From the NCBI GenBank assembly GCA_013397865.1, contig VZTI01001721.1, positions 1,116,001-1,180,000 on the forward strand: 64,000 bases of DNA, given 5' to 3'. A program made the position numbers and the translations under genes. The notes beneath the pieces are model-generated. The model searched no databases and was not told the DNA's origin. It saw only the letters and a program-made list of their open reading frames with translations. Positions 48,601 to 62,473 of the stretch are shown here, piece by piece; position 1 is the stretch's first letter; every line of letters starts with the position of its first letter. This stretch comes from Struthidea cinerea. Its lineage: Eukaryota; Chordata; Aves; Passeriformes; Corcoracidae.

Positions 48601-51600
48601 GGGAGTTGTAATTTCTTTGAAAACAGAAGGAAATTTTAGTTATACAGCACTTTTTGGGCCAGCTAAAAAGTGGAGATAAAGGATGTGGCTTCCATAAAAT
48701 AGCTCAATGCTACTTAAAGTGCAGTAACATGCAGTAACTAGTAAAATGGGCTGTGGCTAATTCAGCCTATTACAAGATTCTGCTTGAAATCATCCAAGAT
48801 TTCACAGCTGATGGACAATGCACCTGATTCAGTGCCACTGTGTCATTGCCAATCATTGCCTTAGAAATGTGATTAAAGGATGTCTATTTTTCACATGCAC
48901 AGGAAAATTCTAGTAGAAACTGCTAGAGGTGAAACATTTAAAGTCATAGAAATATTCACATTGCTGTTGCTGGAACTGAAAACTCTTAAAGAAAGCACAT
49001 TTGCTGTATCACAAACCATCAACAAACTACTACATGTTCCAATACAAACCGTGTTTTATTGCTGTGAGCTTTTGTCTAAGTGACACTGAGCAAAATAGAA
49101 ATACAAATCCCTCTAGCTTAACTCCTGGTTATGAGAATAACTCTTTTCTTTCTCTCTGATAAATGGGAAGCAAAAAAACATGAGCTGGTGATGAAATGGA
49201 ATGAATAGTAGAAGGAAAGGTGTCAATTTAAAAATAAAAATAAAAGTGGGACCATGCGGAGAGTGGCAGCAGCAATAATTATTTGTATAACAGAGCTTAT
49301 ATATCTTGCTGTGCAGGAATACAAGGTTTCAGAATCCTTCTGTTAAAAGAGAAATTCTCCCATAATTCTCACTTTAATGGTCATCACTACAAAACACCCC
49401 CCCAAAAACATTCTGGTCCATATATTCCTATTTTTTCCCAAATATTATTTGTTATTATTATTTATTTTCTCTTCCTCATAATGATTAATAATATTCTTTA
49501 AAGAAAAGATCCATGGAAATCAGTGGATGTAATTCTAAGGTACTTGCTTGAGGTTATCTGGGAAAATAAATTGCAAATCCACATCAGGAAAAAAATCAGA
49601 ATAGCATATAATCTTCAGGTTTTCATTTGTTACATAGGGATATGATTAGCCCATCTAAGCTCTGATAGTACAAATGCATTTTCAATCTGCAGATAATTTT
49701 CTAGGAGAAAAATTAGAACCTATTTGTAATCTGCAGTTTTTTACAACCACACTGATTTAAAAGCAATGTGGGTGGAAAATGCATAATATTACTTCAGTTG
49801 GGCAAAAGAAAAAAATTCTAATTTTTCTAACATTAGCAGTAAAAGTTCAAAATAATGTTAAGGACATTTCAGTTGAAGAATTCAAATTTTCACACTAGCC
49901 CTGTAATTCCTGTTTCACAGCAGTTTTAATAAACAGTTTTCTTCCTTATACTGTGCTCTTCTGTACCTACTGTGAGAGACAATAGACATCTGGGACAGAA
50001 ATGAACACTAAGCTGCAGGTCAGCTTGTATATGCTGATTCTTAGGATTATAACAAGAACTATTCCTGAATTTCAGATTGAAATACCCACTGAGATCTCAT
50101 AAAGAACTATTTAAAGCCTCCACAATAACTTTGCAACAAAAAGGTCAAATAAGAATTGCAAGCAGAGAAGCTGCTGGAGATCAGCAATGAGATTGAAAGT
50201 AAGGAAACTGAAACAAGCCAAAGACAGCAAGCATGTTATCAGCCTCCCATCTACTCTGAGAGATTTGATAACAACTTTGAAGGTCCTCTGGCTGGCATGC
50301 AACTCTGCTCCTTAACATCTATAGTCTGTATATGTTTAGATGATTCAAGGTTAAAGCAAGCATTCTGCAAAGAAAATACATTTGCTGTTGGTTTTGGTAG
50401 TCAAAACTGTTATTAATTGATAAGGTGTCATGTTTCATAGACTGTTCACAGAAGCACCCCAAACCCAGATTTGACCAAACACCCAGATCTTTTAGGAGGT
50501 GCAGCCTCCTTACTTCATTCACCTGCCTGCTGCTGAAATGGGATGCACTGAGCCACCCGTCCCTGTGCTGCCTCTGTGCAGGGGCTGCACTGTCTCTTTC
50601 TGCTGTTTTCGTGCCGTGGCAGCTGACATATGACACCGATTCACAGATATGCAAGGCCAAACAATAAAGACTAGACAGTCTTTCCAAACTCTGTTTAAAG
50701 GAAAGCAGAAGTTCCTGTGAGGTATTAGAGAGGTATATAGTGCCACAGTGCCAAGATGAGAGAACCATCACGTTTAAGAAGTGTGTGGTGCAGTGCTGCA
50801 CCCATTCCCTGCGAAGGTACAAGCTCTCCTTAGGAGATATAAAAGTTTTGTCCTAGGAAAGAACTAAGAGCTCTAGATCTGGAATGACTAGACATCACAC
50901 TTAATGAATAAAAAGGGTGCCACAAAAGCAAGATATTAATCCTGATTTCTGAGCTATTATTGCCATGTTTCATAGCTCATGCTTACATACAATGAATGTA
51001 GTTTCAGCTAAAGCAGTAGAGGTGGATTTTCTTTTACCGTATTAATTCCCTTAATGAACTAATTTAATATGTATTTGGGCATCTTCCTTCTATCCTGTCC
51101 AGAATACCTGTATGTGGATAACCATATTGCTCTTACTTATTAATATGCAAAACTAAGCATGCCTTTAACTTCATGGGGCCATAGGGAAACACATAACTCA
51201 TAGTATTTCTTGAAATAAGCAATAAAATAAGCAAATTCATTTTGATTTCATTCAGGATGCAGTATGGAGTGTTAGCAGTAGCTTTAGTAACTCACTAATT
51301 AGGGGATCAAACATTTCTTTTTGATTTTCCACTAGGACAACATGCAAAAGTTTAAAGGAGGGAAAATTTTTCGCAGTCCATGTAAAATCTTGAACAGCAA
51401 AGCCCCTTTCAAAAACGATTACTGCTAATGCAATTTTGCCAGAAGCCAGTAGGCTATGCTCATGCTCTGATTTTCCAGCTGAGACACACCTGGTCATCAT
51501 TCGCTCCCCATGCAAACAGAGGGGCTGCTTTGTTTCAGTGATTCACACAGTTCTCTACTGCTTATCTCCACAACATGAAAGGTTTACTTGTTCCAGAGAA

Positions 51601-54600
51601 CACATTTCATAAAATTTATTTCTAACACAATTCCCAACATCCATTTTCATAGAGACAGTGACTGGAAAGTACTGTGTCCTGACTACTATAATAGACATAA
51701 TTATTGCTGGGATACTAAAAGCAAGCTGGCTTCCTCACTTCTAATTGTCCAAGAAAGCAAATTCTTCTTGGCCAAGATAATTAAGTTGTCTGTCAACTTT
51801 ATCACCTCAGTGACAGGCTCTCCTCATTTTAGCTGGTATTTTTTAGGCTAGGTAGGAATTTCAAAGAACAGGAGCCTGGTGAGCCAGCACAGAACATAAT
51901 TTATATCTCAGTGTCATTTTCTGAATAAATCATAGTCAATTTTACTGTAAGATCATCTGTGCATGGGATTTTTCAAGAAAATTAAGATGATTCAGCTAAG
52001 GATTTTATTTTCATGTGCATGTGCTCAAACAATTTAAAAATCATGGGGATGAATTCAAGTGTGAAGTAGCTGGAAGCTGGAATGGTCAAAGGACAATTTA
52101 CCCCTGAGTGGATGCATCTGTGTAGTTTAATACCCTTTAATTGACTTCACAATGGCAAGCAATTTATGCTAATTTTCCTTACTGTTTCCTTACTTTCCTT
52201 ACTGTCCTTAATGGTAAGTAACTCAGACTCACACCTGTGAATGGGTCTGGTAAATTTCCTTTGCAAGTTTTTATTCTTCTGCAGTAAGCTTTCAGTTAAG
52301 AGGTGTCCTAAAGGAGGAATCAATTCTTATATACTTCTCTGAAAGACCATTTGATTTGATTTCTACTTGAAGGTTTTACTACTTTCAGGGATTCATGGGA
52401 AAGAATGTTGGTACTTCATGCTTACAGAGTTTATGAGAAAACATAGGGAATAATACAAATAGGACTGTTTTTGTGATTGAATAGTGGGCTGAGGTGGACT
52501 TGTAGCCTTACTGTCAACACTGTTTATTGTCTTATTTAATAGTGAAAGAGAACGTAAGCTGAAGTCTTCTCCACTCCCTGCAGAACTTCTGCCTTGGAGT
52601 AGCACTAAAAAAAAAACCTCATAAACGATTTTCTAGTGCTGTGATACAAAATATAAAACAATGTCTGCATTTCTGTTGTGGGATTGGTAATGCCAGTGCT
52701 GATGGCTCCCCTTAAGACCTGTGTTTAAAGAGGTTTGGCCCTGCATGCCACTGCCCTGCACCTCTACTTCCTGATTCTGAGAGATGGCTCTGACATGCAT
52801 GATGTCAGAGGAAAAGGGGTTGTAGATAAGCTGTATTTTTCCACCCTTTTCCCTTTCTCCTCTCAGCTCTTCCCTCTACAAGAGCTGTGAGTAGAGCTTT
52901 TGTTTGTGTGAGATCACTGACTGAAGGGCAGGGGTGCTGCAGGGGATTTCATATGCTAACAGATGGAGAGGGGAGACCCAGTGTCACCTGGTCTCTGACG
53001 CTCGCCTCCCAGACAGCTCCCAGACCTCCTGTACAGTTAGATCATTTGCATAGTAGGGACAAAAAAGTTTAGTGATAGCACATTTTGGTATGGGTATAGT
53101 GTAGGATAAAAATGGCATTCCCTATCACTTACATTAAAGAAAGGAAATGGAGAGGGTGTTCCTGACGGGTGCGGGTTGAGGGGAATGGGCGGTGAAGGAG
53201 GTGAAGTGAGACAAAGCTCAGTCAGCAAGACCCATCCGCCGGTGGTAAGGATTAAGCTACAAAGAGTTTTGTCCAGACTCAAGGGAAGCGTCAGGCAAAA
53301 GAGGGCACACATCACACAATGGTGTCCTGTTGGGGTAGAAAAGCTGAGCTCTGCAAAAGGGCAAACCAGCATTGGGTGCTTTCTCACATCATGAGATGAC
53401 TGCGTAGGTTGCCTTTGAGAATTTGGGGAGCTGTTTATTTATTACTCTTTAAAGGACAGAAAGGAGTTCTGCCAGCATGTGCAGCACTGCTTGCCACCAG
53501 ATTTAGGCTAAGCTAACCTGTGTTTATATCTCACAGGGGGACAGGTCTTTGACATGGGGGGAATTCCAACCTGTCTCGCTCCAGGGAGCTGAGACAGTCC
53601 AAAAACATTACATCACCTCTCTGGGTTGCTGTCTGCTAGAAGTACAGCGTTGTCTTTGTGATGTATCAGGATGCAGATTTATATTTAATGCGTAATTTAA
53701 GGGGAAGAACAAGGCTAAGCAAATAAAGAATGCTCTGCAAACTGAAACATTCACAGCTGAGTGAGGAGCTCCTTGAAAAGCCTTCAGTATAAACCAGTGA
53801 CATGGCTCAATCAGTACCTTTCCAGGCAATAGTATCTAACCACTGGGTAAAAGGTTTCAATAACAGAGCACTGGCAGAGTATATTGACTGTTTGTCATTG
53901 CACCACGATGACTTCAAAAAACGCTGTGCTCATATCAGAACAAGCCACAAAATGCCAAGGAAATCAATAGGTCACTTACACACCTTTAGAGCCAGCGGTA
54001 TTATGAGAGTCACACTGAACTGATGGTTATTAACCCTGCAAAATTAAAAACTCGCTTGAATTCAGCACTTTTGGTGCGCCGAGGGAGGTAAACGTAACCC
54101 AAGGAAATAAGTTTATAGCAATTTAAGGATTTGTAGTCATTCTTCGGTTTGTCTGAAGCTATACTTCTGAAAGGTAGATAGAGGAAAAACAGCTTCTTAA
54201 AGAGTATTGTAAGGTTGTTTATCATGAAAGTTTTAAAAAATATTTACAGTATCCTATCCTTTTTAATTATATTAGATGTCCTAGATTTTTAGGGACCAAT
54301 AAAACCTAAAAGACTCACCATTAAATAAGGCTACACTACAGGATGTGAAAAAGAAGATGTTGAAGACAGAAATCTTAAAAATCTAAACCTCACTACTGTC
54401 TGTCAGTTTTACAGAGGGGAATGGTAGATGTGACTTCTGAAGTGTTGGACTGGAAATGCTACAATCTCTCCTCTCATTCCATTTAACACACCTGTACAAC
54501 TTCTCTGGGGAATCTGTCATACTCAGTAGAATCAAATGCTAGAGATACAGTGTGACATTCAGCTCTACATCACTTTCTCATTCAGAAAATTAACTTTCTA

Positions 54601-56116
54601 TTCATTGCCAACCAATAACACAAATTGCCATAAACTATCCCTCTCCAGCTGCCCCGGAACATAAGAGGGGTTAGTGCTATGACTAGAAACAGCTGGCTGA
54701 ACCAAACTTGGGCACAGTAAAAGCTATATTGATAGGCAGAGGAAAATATTTTGGACAGGTAACCAACACAGTAATAAAATTTTTGCTTGAGGGACAGCTG
54801 CTCTCATTTCTTAAGGTGGCAGGCAGCCTCAGCATGGTTCTGCATTTCTCATTACACCATATGACAAAAAACACCATAAAAGTCTTCTTTCATTTATGAC
54901 CAGCCGTGAGATTGGCCCTTCTCCTGGCAGAATCTGACCTGGCCGCATTTATTAAAACTTCTGTGGCCTGGTTTGCAATGAACTGAATTTGAATGCACTG
55001 CTCTGAAATGAAGGTGATGGGCCTCAGACAGTCGTATTCCCCACAAGCAAAACTCTACATGAAATCACATGAATATCACAAGGATCCACACATTTAAGAC
55101 CACTCAATGGTTTTTTTCTTAAAACTCTTCAAATGCTTTTTCAAACCATTACGACTTTAAACATCCCTGTAATACCTTATGGCAAGGAGTTCCACAGTTT
55201 AAATTAGTGTTTTTTGAAGCAGTCTTACCCTGTTACTTATTTTGAACTTCTCTTGTATTGTTTCTTTTACTGTACCTACTTTTTCTAATGTATCAGACAG
55301 TGTTCTGTTGCACTCTATTCAACTTTCTAATGCTATTCATGATTTTACAGAACTTTATCATTTCTTCCTCATGTCTTTATAGGATGGAGAGATGCAGTAT
55401 GTTTGTTGACCCTTTTTATGAAAAACTCACATGATTTTGATCATAATTTTTTCCTTTTTTTTCTGCACCTGTTCCAGTTTCACTATATTTTTTTTGCAAT
55501 GGGATGTCTGGAATTATACCTGTTCTTCAAGATGTGAGCTCCCCATGGATTTGTAAAGTGTTTCGATAATGTTCTCTGCTTTATTCTCTATTTCTTCTCT
55601 AATAATTTTCAACACTCTATTTGCTTCTTCACAGCTCCTGAGCACTGTTTTCCTAGAAATATCTGTTATAACCACAAGGTTTCTCCTAACTGGTAATGAT
55701 CAGTGCAGAGCATATCAAAGAAATATTTTATTTCAGTGAACTGAAGTTTTTACTCCATATCTTTACACGTTTGGAACAGTCAGACTGGTGATATTAATTT
55801 TTAAATTTAATTTTTAAAGTGAAAATATCTAATGTTTTGATTTAGCGGAAATAATCAAGATTTCCACTATCCTTTAAAAAAAATCAACAATCTTTCATGG
55901 TGTAAAAGTAAAACAATGAAAGTGTGCAAGAGATGAAAATGCAGTTTCTTCTCAGTTCAGTGGCTGTATTTCAGAAGTGTAGATGCAAGGACACAAGGAT
56001 TTCCAACCACCCACAGAAAACTCTAAATCTATAGCTTGGGTGGGTCATAAAAGCTATCCAGCATTTCCATGTCAGCTTGCTGTTTATTGTGAAGCCTAAA
56101 TTATATATATAATAAT
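45641..56116. other. Long unique block, no gene recognised
   Basis: The longest open frame (167 codons, minus, 50319-50822) has no recognisable domain and overlaps an 80-codon plus frame, which suggests a locally low stop density. A short TTTCCTTACTG array lies at 52174-52204. Balanced-composition stretches at about 52680-53600, 53800-54200 and 54590-55040 lack repeat ends and could be regulatory or non-coding exons. This cannot be decided from one sequence. Confidence 0.5.
52174..52204. repeat. Small TTTCCTTACTG tandem array
   Basis: Three units (11, 9 and 11 bp) follow one another, and a related 'tccttaatgg' follows. Local slippage is the simplest origin. Confidence 0.8.
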
Positions 56117-56131
56117 AAAAAAAAAAAAAAA
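56117..56131. repeat. 15-A homopolymer
   Basis: It follows an AT/ATA microsatellite-like stretch and lies immediately before the duplicated 86-bp segment. Such homopolymers commonly break contigs. Confidence 0.9.
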
Positions 56132-56134
56132 GCA

Positions 56135-56307
56135 GTAGAAGAGCAGAAGTTTAATAGGTTAAGTCTTAACATCTACCACTGACCTGCTCCTTGGAAGTAA
56201 AACATCACCACGACTTGAACNGTAGAAGAGCAGAAGTTTAATAGGTTAAGTCTTAACATCTACCACTGACCTGCTCCTTGGAAGTAAAACATCACCACGA
56301 CTTGAAC
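56135..56307. repeat. Perfect 86-bp direct duplication around one N
   Basis: Positions 56135-56220 and 56222-56307 are identical, and the only base between them is an N at 56221. The first copy is preceded by the 15-A run; the second continues into unique DNA. Two contig ends that overlap by 86 bp but were joined with a placeholder N would give exactly this pattern. Confidence 0.95.
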
Positions 56308-57479
56308 AGTCTCTAAACAAAACCTCTGACTTTTGCACCGCAAGAATTTCTCGAAGGAAGAGAGGCCATCTCATTAACTCATGGAGGTTTTGCTCCTACT
56401 TTCAGCACTCTATTCAGAGAAAGTGTCATTAATCAGCTTTCTATTAATTTGGGTGGCTGTATCTTGGCAGCAACATTCAAATTACTCAGGGCTTACAATT
56501 TAGAAATATCCTCACCACTATATTGAATGGTGATTCATCATTACAGCAAGGAGATGTTAATTAGAGCAGAACTACAGGCCTCACAATTTAATCATATTTT
56601 AATGGGTTTTTAAGTCCTACTAAAAATATTTCCAAAAAATATTTGGTGACAGACTAATATAATTAAACTGATGCCTTGGTTTTTCAAACTTTGAAGGGTC
56701 ACCAGTTACAAGCAATGTTTCAAAATCAAATCTCATTTTATAACACTCTGTACCATAATTATGGATGAATAAGGAAATCAATACAAAAGCAGGAACAGAA
56801 GCTGTAGAAAATTATTCTGGTCAAATCATTCATTAGTATAATCCTTTATGTAGAATGAAAAGATGAGCAACAGCTAAGATCTCTATTGCCTATATTTTCT
56901 TAAAATAAAACCTTTTATGAAGCTGCAACCAGAAATGTATTTTCATAACTGTGACCTGAGATATTGTATTTCTTTAAGTACTTATCAATTTCAAACCCAA
57001 GTCTGCTCAGCAGGATGAATAGGGCTCTCTTAATAAATCATCCATCCTTTCCACTCATGCACGAAATCAGTGTAACATGCATGAAAAAAGATAACCGATT
57101 ATTACACCAAATCAAAAAGGAATAAGGTGTACCTATATTTTTTAGGAAACATGTTCAAGTAGGATTGCTGTGTGTGCTTAATGCTTCTGCTTCATTCTTG
57201 ATTGTGACGGTTTTATGGAAAAAAGTTTCAGTCTGAATAAAAGGAAAGACCAAGCTATGTTAACATGGCACTTGCTCCGACGTCATAGCTAGCGTAAGAG
57301 AAGTACCATGGAAGCCAGGTTGTTGGACTACCAAATTTCGAAAAATAAAAAGAGGGGGAGAAAAGGAAAAAAAATAAAATACAGAAGTGGTTTAAAAGCA
57401 ATAGGAAGGAAAGAGAAACACATTTTAAACTATTTTTGCTAATTACACTGTTGTCCTTGTGTCACTTAATAGATTTGCC
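56308..57479. other. AT-rich unique DNA, TAAT-rich
   Basis: No gene recognised. The stretch 56400-56660 has many TAAT/ATTA cores and no repeat ends, which is compatible with a conserved non-coding element but not diagnostic. Confidence 0.45.
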
Positions 57480-57560
57480 ATCCGCGGCGCTGCGCTGACA
57501 CCTAGTGGTGCTCGTCGGGCTGCAGTGGGACCCTTGGGTGGATCGCCAGATGCTGGTTCT
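57480..57560 (-). promoter_or_regulatory. CpG-rich segment with CTCF-like motif
   Basis: About seven CpGs fall within some 65 bp (57482-57547) in an otherwise CpG-poor region. On the minus strand, CCACTAGGTGTCAG (57508 to 57495) matches the older CTCF core CCASYAGRKGGCRS at 13 of 14 positions; the mismatch is T for G at position 11. Whether it is bound is unknown. It might also be a fragment of an unclassified repeat. Confidence 0.35.
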
Positions 57561-60500
57561 GTCCCCAGGAAGCCAGCATCACCTTAATCTTCGAGAAACC
57601 TGCTCCAAAAGCTGCATGAAACACTGTTGGAAAAGAAGTGTTCACCACCTCCGGCCACTCAGTGGAGTGGCTTCAAGCAGAACACGAGGATGAGTTTTCA
57701 TATTGAGGAAAACACAACTGGAAGAGCTAATGGGAAACGTCACCTGGAGAGGTGCAGCAATGCAGAAGGGACTACAAGCCAACAAGGAAGCCCATCACAC
57801 AAAATGTTCTCTTTCAGCTGGCAACTTATTCATGCATGCAGAGCAAAGAGTCTGAGCTTATCATTCTACAACAAAATCCAGCATGTCCCTGTGGTCGCTG
57901 TATCATAGTCCAATGTTACATCTAAAGAAATTAAGGGAAAACTGTTGACCCAACTCCTGTATATCCCATTTAGCTTGAAATGCCTCTCAGATACTTCACT
58001 GTGGCTGATGCAAATAAATTATGAGTCTTCATTTTTACCAGTCTGCCGTACATTTATACAGCGAGATGTATCTGCAGGCTTAAATCTGGAGGCTTTACTG
58101 ACAGGTGCATTGCATTCAGGATTTCACTCTACTAAAAATTTAATAGTTCAAACCTCTAATAAGTTTCAAATATTTGTAAAAAAATATTCTAACTACTCTA
58201 ACCTGTTTTCTTCTTTCCCTTGTCTTCTCTAGAGAATCAACTACTTGGCATTTTCTGACATGATTTACTGGTTGAATAGCATTTGGTAAAATTGATTAAG
58301 TATGGATTATGGATGAAATCCAAGGACTCAGTGAATTTGAAGGGTATTTTACATATGAGTTAAAGAGGGTCAGACCTGAGCATTTAATTTAGTAATTTAA
58401 TGGTGTTCTTTCAAATACTGTTCCTTAAAAATGCAGAGATTCTGTTCTCATTGATTACTGCACATTCATCGAATCACATGGAAGTGCTGCATCATATATG
58501 GTGGAACAGGTGAGATCAGAACTCTACTTGATAAGAGCAACCAGAGGACAGACGACCTGGTTAGAAAATAAGGTTTGGAAAAAGTTGTGTATATATCTTT
58601 GTTTGTGGATCCACATCTACATGCAATGAACTCCACAATTACAGTAACATTCCCTATCCGTTATTCAGAACGCTACACAAGCTCATCATGCAGCTCCTGT
58701 TCAGACAGGACATTATTAAGCAGACCTTCCTGTCAGCATATGTGGGGGTTATGAAGCCTGTGGTGCTATTACGCATGCTGAGGAAGAGAAAGAGATTTAT
58801 AGGAGCACTGTACCTCTGAATCAAATCTGGGTGGATATATGTCATCCCTGTGAGGGATTCTGAATACATTCAGTAATATCAGCCAATTTTGTAAAAGGAC
58901 AGAATTACCAACAACATTAATTTCAAGTAAGTCTTCTGAAAATTAGAAGACTTTACGGCTTCCTCCTGCCTCTCCCCAGCGGAGCTGCTGACACATTTCT
59001 GCCCTGTTGGTGCCTGCCTGGAAAACTAAACAGGGCTGACACCACGCAACCTGCCTAGCCAAATGCTGCCAGGAGGCAAGCAGGGATGTGAGGAGAAGTG
59101 GAGGCAGGGCAGAGAGTCTGAGGAACTTTTGGGAGTAGGGGTAAAGAAGGTTGGAGTTGTCTGTTTACAACTACAAGTTTTATAAGGCCTATTTGTTTCT
59201 GGAGAAACTCTTTCTGTTTGTATGCAAGTGGTAGAATTGTCAGTGCCTACCACAGCCAATTTCTCATGGTTTAAAACAGAAGAAATGACTACTGGATGGA
59301 GCATAGGATACTTGGGGCAGATATCTTGCTCTTGCTCTAACTGGATAATATCCATAGGTTTTAATGTCTTAGGATCATGTCTTTCAGAGAAAATCTTCAG
59401 ATGTTGAAATATTTACTACCCTGCATTAAGATCAGTTCTCAAATAGCTTATGTAAAATGATAGGTGTTTTATATTTATTCATTGAGGAATGGACCTCTGT
59501 AACAAGACAGTCTTTGAGGATTGACCAAATGTACTGCACCTTTGCTGGTTTAAGATGTTGAGGGTACACTACTTACAGAAGAACTTTTAAGATATGAAAT
59601 GCCATATAAAATTTGGGGGTGGTTTGTTCTTTTAAAAATATATATACTTTTAGGAGAAAAAATACTTCTAGCAAGAAAGGTGATGAAAAATTATTTCTAA
59701 CTATTGGAAGACTATAAAAGAAAAAAGAGGGTGAATATGTTTTTGAGCTAACAGGCCACATCTTATAAGAAATACTGAGGTATAAAGTGAAAGATTTTGA
59801 TGTGAAGTAAGAACACTTCCTAAGCTCTCTTCTATTCTACGTTGTACTTGGGGCAGATTCATAGAAGCTGTGATGAGAAAAAAAAGTGAAGAAAATATTT
59901 CTCTTTTGGTTTGTCAATGCTGAAAATATTTACACCATATTTTAGCAGGTTGAACAATGTTAACAGCATCTGTGAATGAATTTCCAGATTTGTAGAATAC
60001 ATCCTTATAACTAAACTGACCTATGTGTTTGAGTAATACACAATTTTACCAATTCTGCTCTCCTGTTCTTTTTTTTTTCCCCCAAGGTAAATTTAGCATT
60101 GTTAATTGTTGGGGTGTGAAAAATTTACAGGTATTACATAAGAAGAGACAGGACAATTAAAAGAAACTCTGTTTTTAATTTGATGATTTTTATTATTGGT
60201 GCCTTTAGAAGTGCATGGGGTGACTCACCTTCTCCAGCCTTCTTTTGACTAACCTTTGCAGAATCTTCTAAAACACCAAAGAAGCAAATGTATTGCTTTT
60301 TCACAGACCATACCAACCTAACACTCACTGAGATGACTTGAAAAACTCAGCATTGTATCTACTGAGGCAGACCAACTCACAGATTTTTCTGAGATGTGCA
60401 GAGGTGTGCAGAAATGATACAAAGATGGACCAACATCATGTCTGGAGTAATAACTTGGTATACTGTCCTGCGATATTTTACTGCTGGAAGCACCTTTAGA

Positions 60501-62473
60501 TTGCATGCAAAATAGCAGTCCTGAAGGCCCTAATACCACTCCAAACAATCCAATACTTTTTTTCCTAGCTAACATAATTTTGCAAATCCATTATGGTGCT
60601 CTACTAAAAAATCTCCTGGTGCAGAGGGGAAAAACTGGTTTGGTTTGTTCAGACATGCAGACTGAAGGTCATATCTGGAAGCTGCTCTGCAGATAGAGTA
60701 CAGCTCTGTTCTGATTTCAACCAAATATCCTGGGGGTCAGCTACAGTTGTAAGGTTTTGGGTTTGGTGGGGTTTTTTGGAGGGGATGTCAGTGGATTTTA
60801 TGTGTATCACCTTTCCTTTTTGTCCCTTTTTTTGTCTAAAGGTATTGGATTGGAATACATAGACTAGCAATGATACTCAGTGATCTGTTAAAATAAAGAT
60901 TTCTGATGGTATGGAAATTCCTCATTTTCTTTCCATTTTCTCTAAGCTACCTGATAAATCTTTTGAATATCTGTCTCAAGCTGCCATTAACCAGCTCTCA
61001 GTTTGACTCCTGCTGTGTTCTGTGTATTTTTCTCCCAGTAAAACACTCTGGCCATTGTGTAAGGGGCACTGCCATCCAAATATGTCATATCTCTTCAGAC
61101 AGTCCATGCCTAAATAATTTAAAGTTATACTTCAACTAAAGAATAAATAAACAGTCTGAAATTTCTTTCAGTATCCTGGTTCCTATAATTGAAAAACACT
61201 TTCTGAAACAGCACTTGCAATTTTTTTTGACAAGAAGCTGCGGAAACTGTCCCTCATATGTTTCTACAAATATTTGAATTTTCAAGATATTCTGGAATAT
61301 TTGAATTTTCAAGATAGTCTGCTTTGACTCCTTTGCTAACTGTACTGTTCTCATTCTTCAGCTGTACCCTGACATGTGGGTTTGCCGGTAGGAAAAAGGT
61401 TTTGTTTAGGTTTAGGTTTTGCTAACCAACACAGATCGATTACAATACCCAGTCACAGGTACTGCTAACTCTGATATATGGAGAGTGTGCTAAAAAAACC
61501 CTGATTTTCGAAAGCAATTGTCTCACTTGGTACAAATCAAATGCACACAAGTGCTTTGCTTCCACTGGGGTTCCCAACTGATCTCCAGAAATATTTAGTT
61601 CTTGCTCCCAATATTAAGTAGAGAGAACATTTGAAATCTTGATCACTTTTTTTTTTAATATGTAACAATGAATGTCATCTCTTTAAGAGTAGATCAGTTA
61701 TTTAGGTCCCTAATAAAAACACCTAAATGTCCTTTAAATGTGACACCATGCAGCCTTTGTACTTAACCAGAATGTATCTGGAGAGCTGTAAAGCACTATT
61801 CAATGAGAGTAAAGACAATTCATAATATTTGAGTGAATGTTCTAGGAGGGACAATAAAAAGTTTAGAAAGTCAAATAAAATTCTAGATAAAATCATTGAG
61901 CTTGTTCTATGAAAAAGTAAATCGCACATTATGATAATGCAGTTCTTAGGCAATGATGTAATGCTGTTTTTTGGTATCAGGATTTTTATATTGATATTTA
62001 TATTAAATGGACACAAATACTTGTGGTTCTGTGGCTCTAGCAGAATTTTTCTCCAGTCTCTTCAGGTTCACTCTGTCTCAGACACGACTCATAATTTCTG
62101 GCATGTAGAAATCTATCCAAGTGCCTTCAGGAGCTCCGGTCTTCTTCCACAGAGTAACTCCACAGGAATGGGTGTTCCTCTCCCCCATCCTTAACCACAT
62201 TTGAAGACATCTTTACATAACTTCATTCAAAACCTGAAAAGGAAACTCAGATTGTTCTTTGGCTTCCTGTAGGAGCAAGTTTGACCTTTTCACGTCTATA
62301 TTTAACTTAAATATTTATGCAGGAAAAATAAATCCTGAGTGTTTTTACTCTGTTTTATGGAAATTTGGAATATTAGCTCTATATTTTCCTTGATTTTCCT
62401 TTCTTTTTCTTATGACTTGAAGCAGCTGGGGTTATTCTATCTGGATATGCTGCTTGGTTGTAAACAGCCCCTT
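57561..62473. other. AT-rich unique DNA, no gene recognised
   Basis: Frames are at most about 110 codons with no motif. A 27-bp tandem duplication lies at 61269-61322 and a T-rich run near 60069-60078. A purine-rich block is present at about 59080-59160. Confidence 0.55.
61269..61322. repeat. 27-bp tandem duplication
   Basis: Two adjacent units begin AATATTTGAATTTTCAAGATA (read as 20-base core plus one) and differ at two positions near their ends. It is a simple local duplication in AT-rich DNA. Confidence 0.85.

Noticed and set aside
50319..50822. 167-codon minus-strand open frame, the longest without Ns
   Set aside because: No recognisable domain, overlapped by an open frame on the other strand, and no splice or promoter context.
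53044..53051. Octamer ATTTGCAT as an OCT/POU site
   Set aside because: An 8-mer is expected by chance about twice in this window on both strands.
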